This document shows, piece after piece, positions 16,473-24,624 of a stretch of DNA of 64,000 nt. This DNA is from Salegentibacter mishustinae (GTDB lineage Bacteria > Bacteroidota > Bacteroidia > Flavobacteriales > Flavobacteriaceae). Where the stretch lies: assembly GCF_002900095.1 (NCBI RefSeq), contig NZ_LLKN01000002.1, positions 496,001-560,000 on the forward strand. Direction: 5' to 3'. How positions within the stretch are numbered: the stretch's first letter is position 1; each line of letters starts with the position of its first letter. Both the position numbers and the translations under genes were made by a program. Under the pieces are notes generated by a model, which was not told where the DNA came from, ran no database searches, and was given only the letters and a program-made list of their open reading frames with translations.

Positions 16473-17990
16473 ATGTCTGCTAAAGTTCGCGTGCGTTTTG
16501 CGCCAAGTCCAACCGGCCCTTTGCATATTGGCGGGGTAAGAACAGCTTTATATAATTATTTATTTGCCAAAAAACACAAGGGAGATTTTGTGTTACGTAT
16601 AGAAGATACCGATCAAAACCGATACGTTGATGGTGCGGAAGATTATATTGTTGAATCGCTTAATTGGTGCGGAATTCCTTATGATGAAGGTCCGGGAAAA
16701 GAAGGTGATTACGGCCCTTACCGCCAGAGTGAACGCAAAGATATTTATAGAAAATACGCCGAAGAACTCCTGAAAAAGGGTCAGGCTTATTACGCTTTTG
16801 ATACCGCTGAAGAGTTAGACGCACATAGAAAAGACCATGAGGAAAAAGGCAAAACCTTTATCTACAACTGGCATAATAGAATGAAATTGCAGAATTCTCT
16901 TGCGCTTTCTGAAGACGAGGTTAGAGATAAATTAGATGCCGATGAGCATTATGTGATCAGATTTAAATCACCTGAAGACGAAAATCTTCACATAAAAGAT
17001 GAAATTCGTGGTGAAATGGAAATTGACACCAGCACTTTAGACGATAAGGTTTTGTTTAAAAGTGATGGTATGCCAACTTACCACCTGGCCAATATCGTTG
17101 ATGATCATTTAATGGAAATCTCTCACGTTATTCGTGGTGAAGAATGGTTGCCTTCGCTGGCGCTTCATTTTATGTTATACAGAGCTTTTGGATGGGATGC
17201 TCCTAAATTTGCGCATTTACCGCTTATTTTGAAGCCGCAGGGAAAAGGAAAATTAAGCAAGAGAGATGGAGATAAATTAGGTTTTCCGGTGTTTCCGCTA
17301 GAATGGAAAGATCCTAAATCAGGAGAAATTTCTGCGGGTTATAGAGAAGATGGATATTTCCCTGAAGCCGTTACCAATATGCTGGCTTTTTTAGGTTGGA
17401 ATCCAGGTACTGAGCAGGAATTCTTTAAATTAAACGAACTGGTTGAAGCATTTGAAATAGACAGGGTTCATAAGGGCGGAGCTAAATTTGATCCCGAAAA
17501 AACCAAGTGGTTTCAGCAACATTATATGCACGAGGCAGATGACAAAGTAGTCGCTAAAAAGCTTGAAAAAATAATTGAAGAGAAGGAGATTAAGGTTTCT
17601 TCAGAATACGTTTTAAAAGTAGTTACCTTGATGAAAGAACGCGCTGTTTTTGTAAACGATATTTGGGACCAGGGTTATTTCTTCTTCCTCGCTCCTACTT
17701 CATACGATCCTAAAAATGCTAAAAAAGCATGGAAGGATGATACAGGCGATTTGATACAGGAATTAATTCAGGTTTTAGAAAAAAAGGAAGATTTTAAGGC
17801 TGAAAACGTTCAGGCCGAAGTAAAAGCCTGGATCCAACAAAAAGAAGTTGGTTTTGGCAAGGTAATGCAGCCTTTTAGATTAGCTCTAGTAGGCGCTATG
17901 CAAGGTCCAGATCTTTACGAAATCGCTGAAATGATTGGAAAAGAAGAAACCATTTCCCGTTTGGAAAAAGCGATAAAAACGCTGGGGTAA
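16473..17990 (+). CDS. gltX: Glutamate--tRNA ligase
   Basis: I start at ATG 16473 (MSAKVRVRFAPSPTGPLHIGG), giving 505 residues. The class I HIGH-type motif is PLHIGG near residue 16, and the KMSKS-type loop is KLSKRDG near 260. Anticodon-binding helices follow to residue 505. It charges tRNA-Glu; because a glnS gene is also present nearby, it is probably discriminating rather than also charging tRNA-Gln. A TATCTTTG -7 element precedes it. A REPIN-like palindrome follows its stop codon. Confidence 0.96.
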   Translation: MSAKVRVRFAPSPTGPLHIGGVRTALYNYLFAKKHKGDFVLRIEDTDQNRYVDGAEDYIVESLNWCGIPYDEGPGKEGDYGPYRQSERKDIYRKYAEELLKKGQAYYAFDTAEELDAHRKDHEEKGKTFIYNWHNRMKLQNSLALSEDEVRDKLDADEHYVIRFKSPEDENLHIKDEIRGEMEIDTSTLDDKVLFKSDGMPTYHLANIVDDHLMEISHVIRGEEWLPSLALHFMLYRAFGWDAPKFAHLPLILKPQGKGKLSKRDGDKLGFPVFPLEWKDPKSGEISAGYREDGYFPEAVTNMLAFLGWNPGTEQEFFKLNELVEAFEIDRVHKGGAKFDPEKTKWFQQHYMHEADDKVVAKKLEKIIEEKEIKVSSEYVLKVVTLMKERAVFVNDIWDQGYFFFLAPTSYDPKNAKKAWKDDTGDLIQELIQVLEKKEDFKAENVQAEVKAWIQQKEVGFGKVMQPFRLALVGAMQGPDLYEIAEMIGKEETISRLEKAIKTLG

Positions 17991-18014
17991 AATATTTGAA
18001 GCATACTTTTAAAG

Positions 18015-18145
18015 TAGGCTGTTTGAAAGCTCTTTAAGACGTCATCCTGAATTTATTTCAGGATCTAACATTTGAATAATTAGTTCATATTAGAAGCTGA
18101 AACCAGTTCAGCTTGACGAAAATTTAAAATCTTTCAAACAGCCTA
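18015..18145. repeat. REPIN-like double hairpin (copy B) nested in a 15-bp outer stem
   Basis: Outer arms TAGGCTGTTTGAAAG (18015-18029) and its exact complement (18131-18145). Inner core 18040-18118: hairpin ATCCTGAA-TTTAT-TTCAGGAT, a spacer, and hairpin AAGCTGAA-ACCAG-TTCAGCTT, bounded by CGTCA and TGACG. It fills most of the 323-bp gap between gltX and the SPFH gene. Confidence 0.85.
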
Positions 18146-18224
18146 TCTTTGTTTTATTCCAATACGGCTAAGCAAACTACTTCAAACCAAGCTCACGAAG
18201 CATTATAGTTGGAAAATATATTTT

Positions 18225-18271
18225 GATTTCGAGATAAGCCTCCGTGTATTTGATCTCGATTATCGAGCAAA
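18225..18271 (+). repeat. CTCGATTATCGAG-family repeat, copy 1
   Basis: TTTCGAG...GCCTCCG followed by the 13-bp palindrome CTCGATTATCGAG (18255-18267) and CAAA. The palindrome ends 46 bp before the SPFH start codon. Six other copies occur in the window. Confidence 0.75.
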
Positions 18272-18313
18272 GTTTCACTATCTTGGTGAACAATCAATTC
18301 ATAAATTTCAAAT

Positions 18314-19276
18314 ATGCTTAGCTACGTCTTCATCCCAATCATTATTGTTTTATTTCTGGTGATTCTTTTCAGCGGAATTTTCACTGTTCGTCAACAAAAA
18401 GCGGCGATTTTAGAACGATTTGGAAAATTTAAAAGCATTAAAAATTCCGGACTTCACTTAAAGATTCCCATAATAGATCAAATTGCCGGTAGAATCAATT
18501 TAAAAGTACAACAGCTGGATGTTCTGGTAGAAACCAAAACCAAGGATAACGTGTTCGTTAAGCTGAAAATATCGGTGCAATTCCAGGTAATTAGAACTAA
18601 TATCTACGATGCTTTCTATAAACTTGAAAGTCCGGCAGACCAGATCACTTCTTATGTTTTTGATGTTGTAAGGGCTGAAGTTCCAAAAATGATTCTCGAT
18701 GATGTTTTTGAACGAAAAGACGATATAGCTATTGCCGTTAATCGTGAACTCAACGAATCTATGCAAGATTATGGCTATGACATCATTAAAACGCTTGTAA
18801 CAGACATTGATCCAGATGAGCAGGTAAAACATGCTATGAACAGAATAAACTCAGCAGAACGTGAGAAAGTGGCCGCAGAATACGAAGGAGAAGCCGAAAG
18901 AATACGAATTGTTGCTAAAGCTCGCGCTGAAGCCGAAAGTAAGCGTTTACAGGGACAGGGAATTGCCGATCAAAGAAGGGAAATTGCCCGCGGACTTGAA
19001 GAAAGTGTTGATGTACTTAATAATGTGGGGATAAACTCCCAGGAAGCTTCGGCTTTAATTGTGGTAACGCAACATTATGACACTTTACAAGCCATTGGCG
19101 AGGAAACCAACAGTAATCTAATTTTATTACCGAATTCGCCCCAGGCCGGCAGCGATATGCTAAATAATATGGTGGCTTCCTTTACGGCTTCTAACCAGAT
19201 TGGAGAAGCTATGCGTAAGAAAAACGAAGAAATTGAACAGGAGAAAAAGAATCAGGATGATTCGAGAAGGAAATAA
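18314..19276 (+). CDS. SPFH/Band 7 (stomatin-like) membrane protein
   Basis: The protein has 320 residues: one N-terminal membrane helix (about 4-26), the Band 7 domain (about 28-190, with RQQKAAILERFGKFKSI and IKTLVTDIDPDEQVKHAMNRI), a charged coiled coil with AEAESKRLQGQGIADQR, and a polar tail. Such proteins form large rings or microdomain scaffolds in the membrane and often modulate proteases. It matches the QmcA/stomatin group better than HflK/C. Flanked by a CTCGATTATCGAG repeat upstream and a REPIN-like palindrome downstream. Confidence 0.9.
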   Translation: MLSYVFIPIIIVLFLVILFSGIFTVRQQKAAILERFGKFKSIKNSGLHLKIPIIDQIAGRINLKVQQLDVLVETKTKDNVFVKLKISVQFQVIRTNIYDAFYKLESPADQITSYVFDVVRAEVPKMILDDVFERKDDIAIAVNRELNESMQDYGYDIIKTLVTDIDPDEQVKHAMNRINSAEREKVAAEYEGEAERIRIVAKARAEAESKRLQGQGIADQRREIARGLEESVDVLNNVGINSQEASALIVVTQHYDTLQAIGEETNSNLILLPNSPQAGSDMLNNMVASFTASNQIGEAMRKKNEEIEQEKKNQDDSRRK

Positions 19277-19305
19277 TAAAACCTATTCTTGTGTAAATAA
19301 AAAAA

Positions 19306-19419
19306 GGTTTGAAGGTTTGTTTTTGAATCATACGTCATTCTGAATTTATTTCAGAATCTAACACTTTAGAACCTGAAACAAGTTCAGGTTGACGGGGATA
19401 AAAAACAAACTTTCAAACC
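19306..19419. repeat. REPIN-like double hairpin (copy C) nested in a 19-bp outer stem
   Basis: Outer arms GGTTTGAAGGTTTGTTTTT (19306-19324) and AAAAACAAACTTTCAAACC (19401-19419), one wobble. Inner core 19333-19394: ATTCTGAA-TTTAT-TTCAGAAT and AACCTGAA-ACAAG-TTCAGGTT. Compared with copies A and B, both stems changed on both sides so pairing is kept. Confidence 0.85.
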
Positions 19420-19445
19420 CTAATAATATGTCTATAAGAAGTCCT

Positions 19446-19679
19446 TTAGCCTTTAACTTTAGCAGTTACCTTTCTTAAACCAGTAAGTTTTGTTACCGCT
19501 TTAAGAATAAAGGCTTTCTGTAAAATTGATCCTACCATACTCCCTGCAAGAGATAAAGGAGATAAAGCGCTTTTTGTGCGCTCTATATTCAATTTTATCT
19601 CCTCCTGGTCTATTTTGGTTTGAAGTTTCAGGATTTTTAGATCCCTATCTATTTCTTTAAATGAACTATATTCCTTCAT
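19446..19679 (-). CDS. Small DUF6327-like protein
   Basis: The protein has 77 residues: a charged helical N-terminal half (SSFKEIDRDLKILKLQTKIDQEEIKL) and a mildly hydrophobic C-terminal half. It looks like the small flavobacterial proteins filed under DUF6327, though I cannot confirm this without a search. It lies 5 bp downstream of the holin-like gene and, with the YtxH gene before that, forms a three-gene minus-strand operon. Such trios are typical stress-associated envelope genes in this family. Confidence 0.65.
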   Translation of the reverse strand: MKEYSSFKEIDRDLKILKLQTKIDQEEIKLNIERTKSALSPLSLAGSMVGSILQKAFILKAVTKLTGLRKVTAKVKG

Positions 19680-19684
19680 AGCGA

Positions 19685-20035
19685 TTAGTCGTTAAAAAAT
19701 TTTCTTGAAACTTTTACCAAAAGTAATTTTTCAATCGGTTTTTTTCCGAAAATTAGAACAAGGAGGAATAGTAAAAAATAGAATCCACCAACAATAAAGT
19801 AACCAGAAGACGGTGTACCTATAGCCTCGCTAATTACAATAGCCAGGGCTACAGAGATCAATATTAAAGCAAAAATGAAAAATATACCCAACAATAAACC
19901 CTGAACGAGACCAATGGCCCCCTTCATAGCAGATTTAAAGAATTGAAGCTTATAATATTCGGTATTGCTGTGAGCAAATGCCTTTAAATTATAATTTAAC
20001 TCATCAATACTCCTGGATAATTTTTCAAATGCCAT
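19685..20035 (-). CDS. Holin-X-like (Phage_holin_3_6 type) membrane protein
   Basis: The protein has 116 residues: an amphipathic N-terminal part, two strong membrane helices (about 45-69 and 77-97) and a short basic tail. This layout corresponds to the protein family labelled putative holin superfamily III, which is chromosomal and not linked to a prophage here. It is the middle gene of the YtxH/holin/small protein operon. Its function is unknown; involvement in envelope stress is inference from the company it keeps. Confidence 0.7.
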   Translation of the reverse strand: MAFEKLSRSIDELNYNLKAFAHSNTEYYKLQFFKSAMKGAIGLVQGLLLGIFFIFALILISVALAIVISEAIGTPSSGYFIVGGFYFLLFLLVLIFGKKPIEKLLLVKVSRKFFND

Positions 20036-20045
20036 AAAAATGTTT

Positions 20046-20417
20046 CTATACTACTGCTTTGTTAGGTTTACCTTTATCTCCGCTATCGCCTTCTTTTTGT
20101 AGTTTGGCGTTCTGCTTTCTAAGCTCTTCCAATTTCGTTTCCATTGCAGTAAGAATATCATCTGCCTTATGGCTGGCTGAAGAAAGTGTTTCTTCTAGAC
20201 GTGTTTCAAAATCTACACGAGCTTGCTTAGCTTTTTCAGTTAAATTAGAAGAAGTTTCAGTGTATTTTTTATTCAATTTATCCTGAGCCTTTTTGGACTC
20301 ATCTTTTAATTTCTTACGGGTTTTTTCACCGCTATCTGGAGCATATAATAAACCTACTCCTGCTCCAATTGCAGCTCCGGTAATTAATGCTAATAGTGTA
20401 CTTCCTGTATTTGCCAT
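20046..20417 (-). CDS. YtxH domain protein
   Basis: The protein has 123 residues. One N-terminal helix ALITGAAIGAGVGLLYAPDSGEKTRKKL, the YtxH signature, is followed by a Lys/Glu/Gln-rich coiled coil. Members are small membrane-anchored general-stress proteins in many bacteria; none has a known biochemical activity. It is the first gene of a three-gene operon and has a TATATTTG -7 element 34 bp upstream. Confidence 0.85.
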   Translation of the reverse strand: MANTGSTLLALITGAAIGAGVGLLYAPDSGEKTRKKLKDESKKAQDKLNKKYTETSSNLTEKAKQARVDFETRLEETLSSASHKADDILTAMETKLEELRKQNAKLQKEGDSGDKGKPNKAVV

Positions 20418-20450
20418 AATAGTTTTTATTAGTTAAGTTATTACTAAATC

Positions 20451-20458
20451 CAAATATA
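20451..20458 (-). promoter_or_regulatory. -7 element of the YtxH operon
   Basis: CAAATATA on the plus strand (TATATTTG on the minus strand), 34 bp before the YtxH ATG. Confidence 0.5.
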
Positions 20459-20556
20459 CAAGATGGATTAAGCGTATGCTGTTAATAACCGGTTAATATG
20501 TTAAAATGCTTTACTAAAATATTCTTAAAAAGCCACTTAACCAAATGAAGAACAGC

Positions 20557-22233
20557 TTATTTCTTCTTTGCCCAGGAATCCCTTAATGTTACTGTGCGAT
20601 TAAAGATTGGTTGTCCCTCTTTAGATTCTTTATCTACACAAAAATATCCTATGCGTTGAAACTGAAATTTATCCTGAATTCCGGCAGATTTTAAACTTGG
20701 TTCAACATATCCTTTTATCACCTGAAGTGATTCAGGATTTATAAATTCCATAAAATCTTTTTCTTTATCGCCATCCGGATTTTCAACACTAAATAAGCGA
20801 TCATACAGCCTTATTTCAGTCTCTAAAGCGTGTTTTGCAGAAACCCAGTGCAAGGTTCCTTTTACTTTTCGCATAGATTCTTCGGTGCCGCTTCCACTCT
20901 TACTTTTAGGATCGTAAGTACAATGGATCTCGGTTATATTTCCTTCGGAATCCTTTACTACTTCTTCGCCCTTTATAATATAAGCGTTCTTTAGTCGTAC
21001 TTCTTTCCCAAGCGTTAACCTGAAAAATTTTCTATTCGCGCTTTCCTTGAAATCTTCCTTTTCTATATACAGTTCTCTTGAAAATGGAATTTCCCTGTTT
21101 CCGGCCGATTCGTCTTCCGGGTTATTTTCTGCTTCTAACCACTCTTCTTTTCCTTCTTCATAATTAGTAATCACCAATTTCACAGGATCTAAAACACCCA
21201 TAACTCTTGGAGCTGTTTTATTAAGATCTTCACGGGCGCAAAATTCTAAATGTGCAACATCTATCATATTTTCCCGTTTTCCAACACCAATAGAATCGGC
21301 GAACTTTCTTATAGCATTAGGAGTATAACCTCTTCGCCTAAGGCCCGAAATTGTTGGCATTCTTGGATCGTCCCAGGAATTAACTACGCCCTTTTCTACC
21401 AATTGCATCAGTTTACGCTTACTAACTACCGTATGGCTAACATTTCTACGGGCAAACTCTCTTTGTTTAGGCTTTAATTCACCTTCTTTACTTACTTTTT
21501 CAATGAACCAATTGTATAGTTCACGGTGTGGTAAAAACTCCAGGGTACAAAAAGAATGAGAAATACTTTCAATAAAATCGCTTTCTCCGTGAGCCCAATC
21601 GTACATTGGGTAGATCTTCCAGTTATCTTTGGTACGGTGGTGGCTCTTGTGCAAACAGCGGTACATTACAGGATCTCGCATAAGCATATTAGGAGATTCC
21701 ATATCTATTTTTGCTCGCAAAACGTGTCCTCGTTCTGGAGTTTCCCCGTTTTTCATTTTCTCAAATAGGTCCAGGTTTTCTTCAATAGAACGTTTTCTAT
21801 ATGGGCTTTCCTTTCCGGGTTCGGTAGGAGTTCCCTTTTGCATCGCTATCTCTTCTGAAGTTTGGCTATCTACATAGGCATCTCCATTCTTAATCATTTC
21901 TACAGCCCAGTCATACAACTGCTGAAAATAATCTGAAGCATAACATTCCTTTTCCCATTTAAATCCAAGCCACAAAACGTCCTCTTTAATGGCATCTACA
22001 AATTCCTGTTCTTCTTTTATAGGATTTGTATCGTCAAATCTAAGATTTACAGGTGCATTGTATTTTTCTCCCAAACCAAAATTGAGACAAATAGAAGACG
22101 CGTGCCCAATATGCAGGTAACCATTAGGTTCTGGTGGGAACCTGAATTTTAATTCTTCCCTTTTGTGGGTATTTTGAAGATCTTCTTCTATAATTTGCTC
22201 AATAAAATTGAGTGGTCTTTTTTCTTCAGCCAT
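20557..22233 (-). CDS. glnS: Glutamine--tRNA ligase
   Basis: The protein has 558 residues, full length for GlnRS. The HIGH region is FPPEPNGYLHIGHASS near residue 30; the KMSKS loop is VVSKRKL near 270. The C-terminal anticodon-binding beta-barrels follow (for example RLKNAYIIKGEEVV). It attaches glutamine directly to tRNA-Gln, which makes a GatCAB route unnecessary for Gln. A TAACTTTG -7 element lies about 105 bp upstream. It is alone on its transcript. Confidence 0.96.
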   Translation of the reverse strand: MAEEKRPLNFIEQIIEEDLQNTHKREELKFRFPPEPNGYLHIGHASSICLNFGLGEKYNAPVNLRFDDTNPIKEEQEFVDAIKEDVLWLGFKWEKECYASDYFQQLYDWAVEMIKNGDAYVDSQTSEEIAMQKGTPTEPGKESPYRKRSIEENLDLFEKMKNGETPERGHVLRAKIDMESPNMLMRDPVMYRCLHKSHHRTKDNWKIYPMYDWAHGESDFIESISHSFCTLEFLPHRELYNWFIEKVSKEGELKPKQREFARRNVSHTVVSKRKLMQLVEKGVVNSWDDPRMPTISGLRRRGYTPNAIRKFADSIGVGKRENMIDVAHLEFCAREDLNKTAPRVMGVLDPVKLVITNYEEGKEEWLEAENNPEDESAGNREIPFSRELYIEKEDFKESANRKFFRLTLGKEVRLKNAYIIKGEEVVKDSEGNITEIHCTYDPKSKSGSGTEESMRKVKGTLHWVSAKHALETEIRLYDRLFSVENPDGDKEKDFMEFINPESLQVIKGYVEPSLKSAGIQDKFQFQRIGYFCVDKESKEGQPIFNRTVTLRDSWAKKK

Positions 22234-22336
22234 AATTTAATATATCAAGAACCTCCAAGAATAGAAGGTTAAAATCAGACAATTATTTATAAATTCGAGT
22301 ATTTTAGATTATTCCCCAATTTACAGGAATAAAGCG

Positions 22337-22344
22337 CAAAGTTA
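22337..22344 (-). promoter_or_regulatory. -7 element of glnS
   Basis: CAAAGTTA on the plus strand is TAACTTTG on the minus strand, 103 bp upstream of the start. Confidence 0.4.
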
Positions 22345-22429
22345 CCAAAAATTAGATCGCATAGCCCAAGCTTTCGAAAACAAGAAATAATATATTTATC
22401 TTTTATTATATATCAGCAAAAAATCTATT

Positions 22430-23146
22430 ATGCCAGAAGTTTTACTTATTATACTTTACTCTGCTTTTTCAGGAATTACCGTATTTTTTGGTGGATTAGT
22501 ATCTTATTTCTTCGGAAAAGAATTTAGCGGAAATAAGCATAAAAAGGAAATTAATCATTTTGTAATTGCCTTTGGTGGTGGTATTATCCTTGCCGCACTT
22601 GCCCTAGTTTTAATTCCAAAGGGCATAGAAGAATTAGAGCTTTTCCCGCTAATATTGTGTTTCGCAGCAGGAACATTAATTTTCTTCTTTTTAGATAAGA
22701 AAATAGAAAAATCGGGCAGTAAATATTCACAGCTCATAGCAATGTTACTGGATTTTATTCCTGAAGCCCTTGCGCTTGGAGCTATTTTTGCCACAGATAG
22801 AAAAACCGGAATTCTACTGGCTGTTTTCATCGGACTCCAAAATCTACCGGAATCTTTTAATTCTTACCAAGATCTTACCGCAAATACATTTAAACCCAAA
22901 AAAGCACTTAGTATCCTGTTTTTATTAAGTTTTATGGGTATAATTGGTGCTACTACCGGCTTCTATTTGCTTAGTGATTTGCCAAAAGTAACCGCAGGAA
23001 TTATGACTTTTGCCAGTGGTGGAATTTTATACCTTATTTTCCAGGATATTGCACCCAGTGTAAAACTGAAAAAGACCTGGTTACCGGCATTAGGAGCAAA
23101 CCTGGGATTTTTAATAGGAATTATTGGCGATAAACTTATTCATTAA
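22430..23146 (+). CDS. ZIP family divalent metal transporter
   Basis: The protein has 238 residues with seven to eight predicted membrane helices. The helix 4/5 metal-site region is recognisable as LLDFIPEALALG and GLQNLPESFNSYQDL, forms of the (H/N)xPE(G/S) motif. The cytoplasmic loop after helix 2 is short and basic instead of His-rich. ZIP proteins bring zinc, iron or manganese into the cytoplasm. Metal specificity cannot be told from sequence. It stands alone between glnS (divergent) and folB. Confidence 0.85.
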   Translation: MPEVLLIILYSAFSGITVFFGGLVSYFFGKEFSGNKHKKEINHFVIAFGGGIILAALALVLIPKGIEELELFPLILCFAAGTLIFFFLDKKIEKSGSKYSQLIAMLLDFIPEALALGAIFATDRKTGILLAVFIGLQNLPESFNSYQDLTANTFKPKKALSILFLLSFMGIIGATTGFYLLSDLPKVTAGIMTFASGGILYLIFQDIAPSVKLKKTWLPALGANLGFLIGIIGDKLIH

Positions 23147-23173
23147 TAAATTGAAATAAAGCACCCGCAAACC

Positions 23174-23181
23174 TATCTTTG
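23174..23181 (+). promoter_or_regulatory. -7 element of folB
   Basis: TATCTTTG, 75 bp upstream of the folB TTG start; the leader between them contains the CTCGATTATCGAG repeat. Confidence 0.55.
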
Positions 23182-23228
23182 TAAATTATCCTGGAGTAAG
23201 TTTCCAAGATATTACAGAACATACAAAT

Positions 23229-23244
23229 CTCGATTATCGAGTAA
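23229..23244 (+). repeat. CTCGATTATCGAG-family repeat, copy 2 (short form)
   Basis: Palindrome CTCGATTATCGAG at 23229-23241 followed by TAAA. Its TAA lies in the folB frame and blocks any upstream start. The upstream hairpin half seen in other copies is eroded here. Confidence 0.75.
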
Positions 23245-23256
23245 AAAAACAATCTT

Positions 23257-23613
23257 TTGGGAAGTATCAAATTAAAAAATATCAAGGTTTTTGCCTATCA
23301 CGGTTGTCTTGATGAAGAAGGAAAAATAGGTAGCGATTATCGTGTAAACCTTAAAGTTAAAGGCGATCTGTCTCACTCTGCCAAAACAGATGCGCTCGCA
23401 GATACCATTGATTATGTACATCTAAACAAAATTGTAAAGGAAGAGATGGCTATTAGGTCTAAACTTCTGGAAACTGTGGCCGAACGTATCCTAAAACGGG
23501 TTTTAGATGAAATCATCCTGGTACAAAAGGCAAAAGTTGAAGTATCTAAGATTAATCCGCCTATTGGTGGAAACGTGGCTATGGTTAGCGTTATAAGAAG
23601 TAAATCGCGCTAA
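23257..23613 (+). CDS. folB: Dihydroneopterin aldolase
   Basis: The protein has 118 residues, normal for FolB. It has the N-terminal IKLKNIKVFAYHGCLDEEGKIGSDYRVNL signature (Glu of the active site in the HGCLDEE segment), TIDYVHLNKIVKEEM, LLETVAERI and the C-terminal KINPPIGGNVAMVSV with the conserved Lys. It converts dihydroneopterin to 6-hydroxymethyl-dihydropterin in folate synthesis. The start is a TTG: an in-frame TAA is 15 bp upstream and no ATG occurs until MAIRSK deep inside. Confidence 0.92.
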   Translation: MGSIKLKNIKVFAYHGCLDEEGKIGSDYRVNLKVKGDLSHSAKTDALADTIDYVHLNKIVKEEMAIRSKLLETVAERILKRVLDEIILVQKAKVEVSKINPPIGGNVAMVSVIRSKSR

Positions 23614-23669
23614 TTTTTAAAATCATAAATTGCTGTAAGTCTTTTATTTTTTAAAGCTAAATTTTTTAT

Positions 23670-23677
23670 TACATTTG
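23670..23677 (+). promoter_or_regulatory. -7 element of tRNA-Cys
   Basis: TACATTTG, 15 bp upstream of the mature tRNA 5' end. Confidence 0.6.
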
Positions 23678-23692
23678 CCAACCCCAAAATAG

Positions 23693-23763
23693 GGCATCGT
23701 GGCCGAGTGGCTAGGCAGAGGTCTGCAAAACCTTGTACAGCGGTTCGAATCCGCTCGATGCCT
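23693..23763 (+). tRNA. tRNA-Cys (GCA)
   Basis: A 71-base cloverleaf: acceptor arms GGCATCG and CGATGCC pair perfectly; the anticodon loop CTGCAAA holds GCA; the T-arm loop is GTTCGAATC; the discriminator base is T, an identity base of tRNA-Cys. CCA is not encoded. Confidence 0.95.
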
Positions 23764-23764
23764 C

Positions 23765-23794
23765 AAAAAGCTCCTTTATTAAGGGGCTTTTTTT
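23765..23794 (+). terminator. Terminator of tRNA-Cys
   Basis: AAAAAGCTCCTT - TATT - AAGGGGCTTTTT hairpin with one wobble, running into seven T, directly after the tRNA. Confidence 0.85.
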
Positions 23795-23895
23795 ATGCGT
23801 AAGATTCAGGATATCTCATTTTAGAAATTGAATGATGCCGTAATTTTCCTGAAAGTTTAGGACGCTATATACATTTAATAGTTTGAAATTTTTGC

Positions 23896-24594
23896 TTAAT
23901 TATTAATGGTATCGTTTGGAGTAATCGTTTCTATTTGATCTTTGATTCCATTAACCTGGTTGGGAAAGAGTCCCTGGAAAATAAGCATTCCCCCAAAAAC
24001 AATGAGTAATATGCTAATCCCCTTTTTCATAAGATAGATTCGGTTTGGGGTAAGTTTTCTGTTCAATTTTTTGGCGAGTAGAATTTTAAAAATATCTAAA
24101 ACCAGGTATGTTCCTAAAACACTTCCGAAGAAAACCATTATTCGATCTTGTTCCATATCCAGTTTTGGCCCGAACACAATAATTAATCCCAGCCAGAAAC
24201 CCAATACTCCAATATTGATAAAATTTAGTAGAAAACCTTTTACTGCTAAGCCAAAATAATCGCTTTTGCTGAGCTTTCTTATCTCTGGGGTATCATCGTC
24301 CTGTCTAAGTACTTTTTTAGTCTGTACGAAGCTCATAACCCCGTATGTAGCTAAAATCATTCCGCCAAAGAGAAACAAAGCGGGATCGTCTTTAATACGG
24401 GAAAGTAATTTTGTGGTACTTAAGTAAGCAATAAAAAGAAATATAATATCTGCCAGGATTACTCCAAGATCGAAAGAAAAAGCAGCTCTAAATCCTTTAA
24501 TAGCAGCGGTTTCCAGTAGTACAAAGAAAACCGGACCTAATAAAAAAGCTAAAAAAAGACCTAAGGGTAAGGCTGCTAATACATCCTGAAACAT
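23896..24594 (-). CDS. LysE family transporter
   Basis: The protein has 232 residues with six predicted membrane helices and the LysE/RhtB signature near the start (ALPLGLFLAFLLGPVFFVLLETAAIKGFRAA). Members export amino acids or similar small solutes; the substrate is not predictable here. A TACATTTG -7 element lies about 18 bp upstream. It follows the tRNA-Cys terminator convergently and stands alone. Confidence 0.85.
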   Translation of the reverse strand: MFQDVLAALPLGLFLAFLLGPVFFVLLETAAIKGFRAAFSFDLGVILADIIFLFIAYLSTTKLLSRIKDDPALFLFGGMILATYGVMSFVQTKKVLRQDDDTPEIRKLSKSDYFGLAVKGFLLNFINIGVLGFWLGLIIVFGPKLDMEQDRIMVFFGSVLGTYLVLDIFKILLAKKLNRKLTPNRIYLMKKGISILLIVFGGMLIFQGLFPNQVNGIKDQIETITPNDTINN

Positions 24595-24611
24595 ACAATT
24601 GTATTATTTTA

Positions 24612-24619
24612 CAAATGTA
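24612..24619 (-). promoter_or_regulatory. -7 element of the LysE-family gene
   Basis: CAAATGTA on the plus strand (TACATTTG on the minus strand), 18 bp before the ATG. Confidence 0.5.
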
Positions 24620-24624
24620 ACCTT

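Noticed and set aside
19685-20417. Holin-like gene as a sign of prophage
   Set aside because: No other phage genes are near, and the YtxH/holin-X/small protein trio is an ordinary chromosomal operon in flavobacteria.
23693-23895. tRNA-Cys as an integration site of a mobile element
   Set aside because: No integrase, no repeated tRNA 3' end and ordinary genes on both sides.
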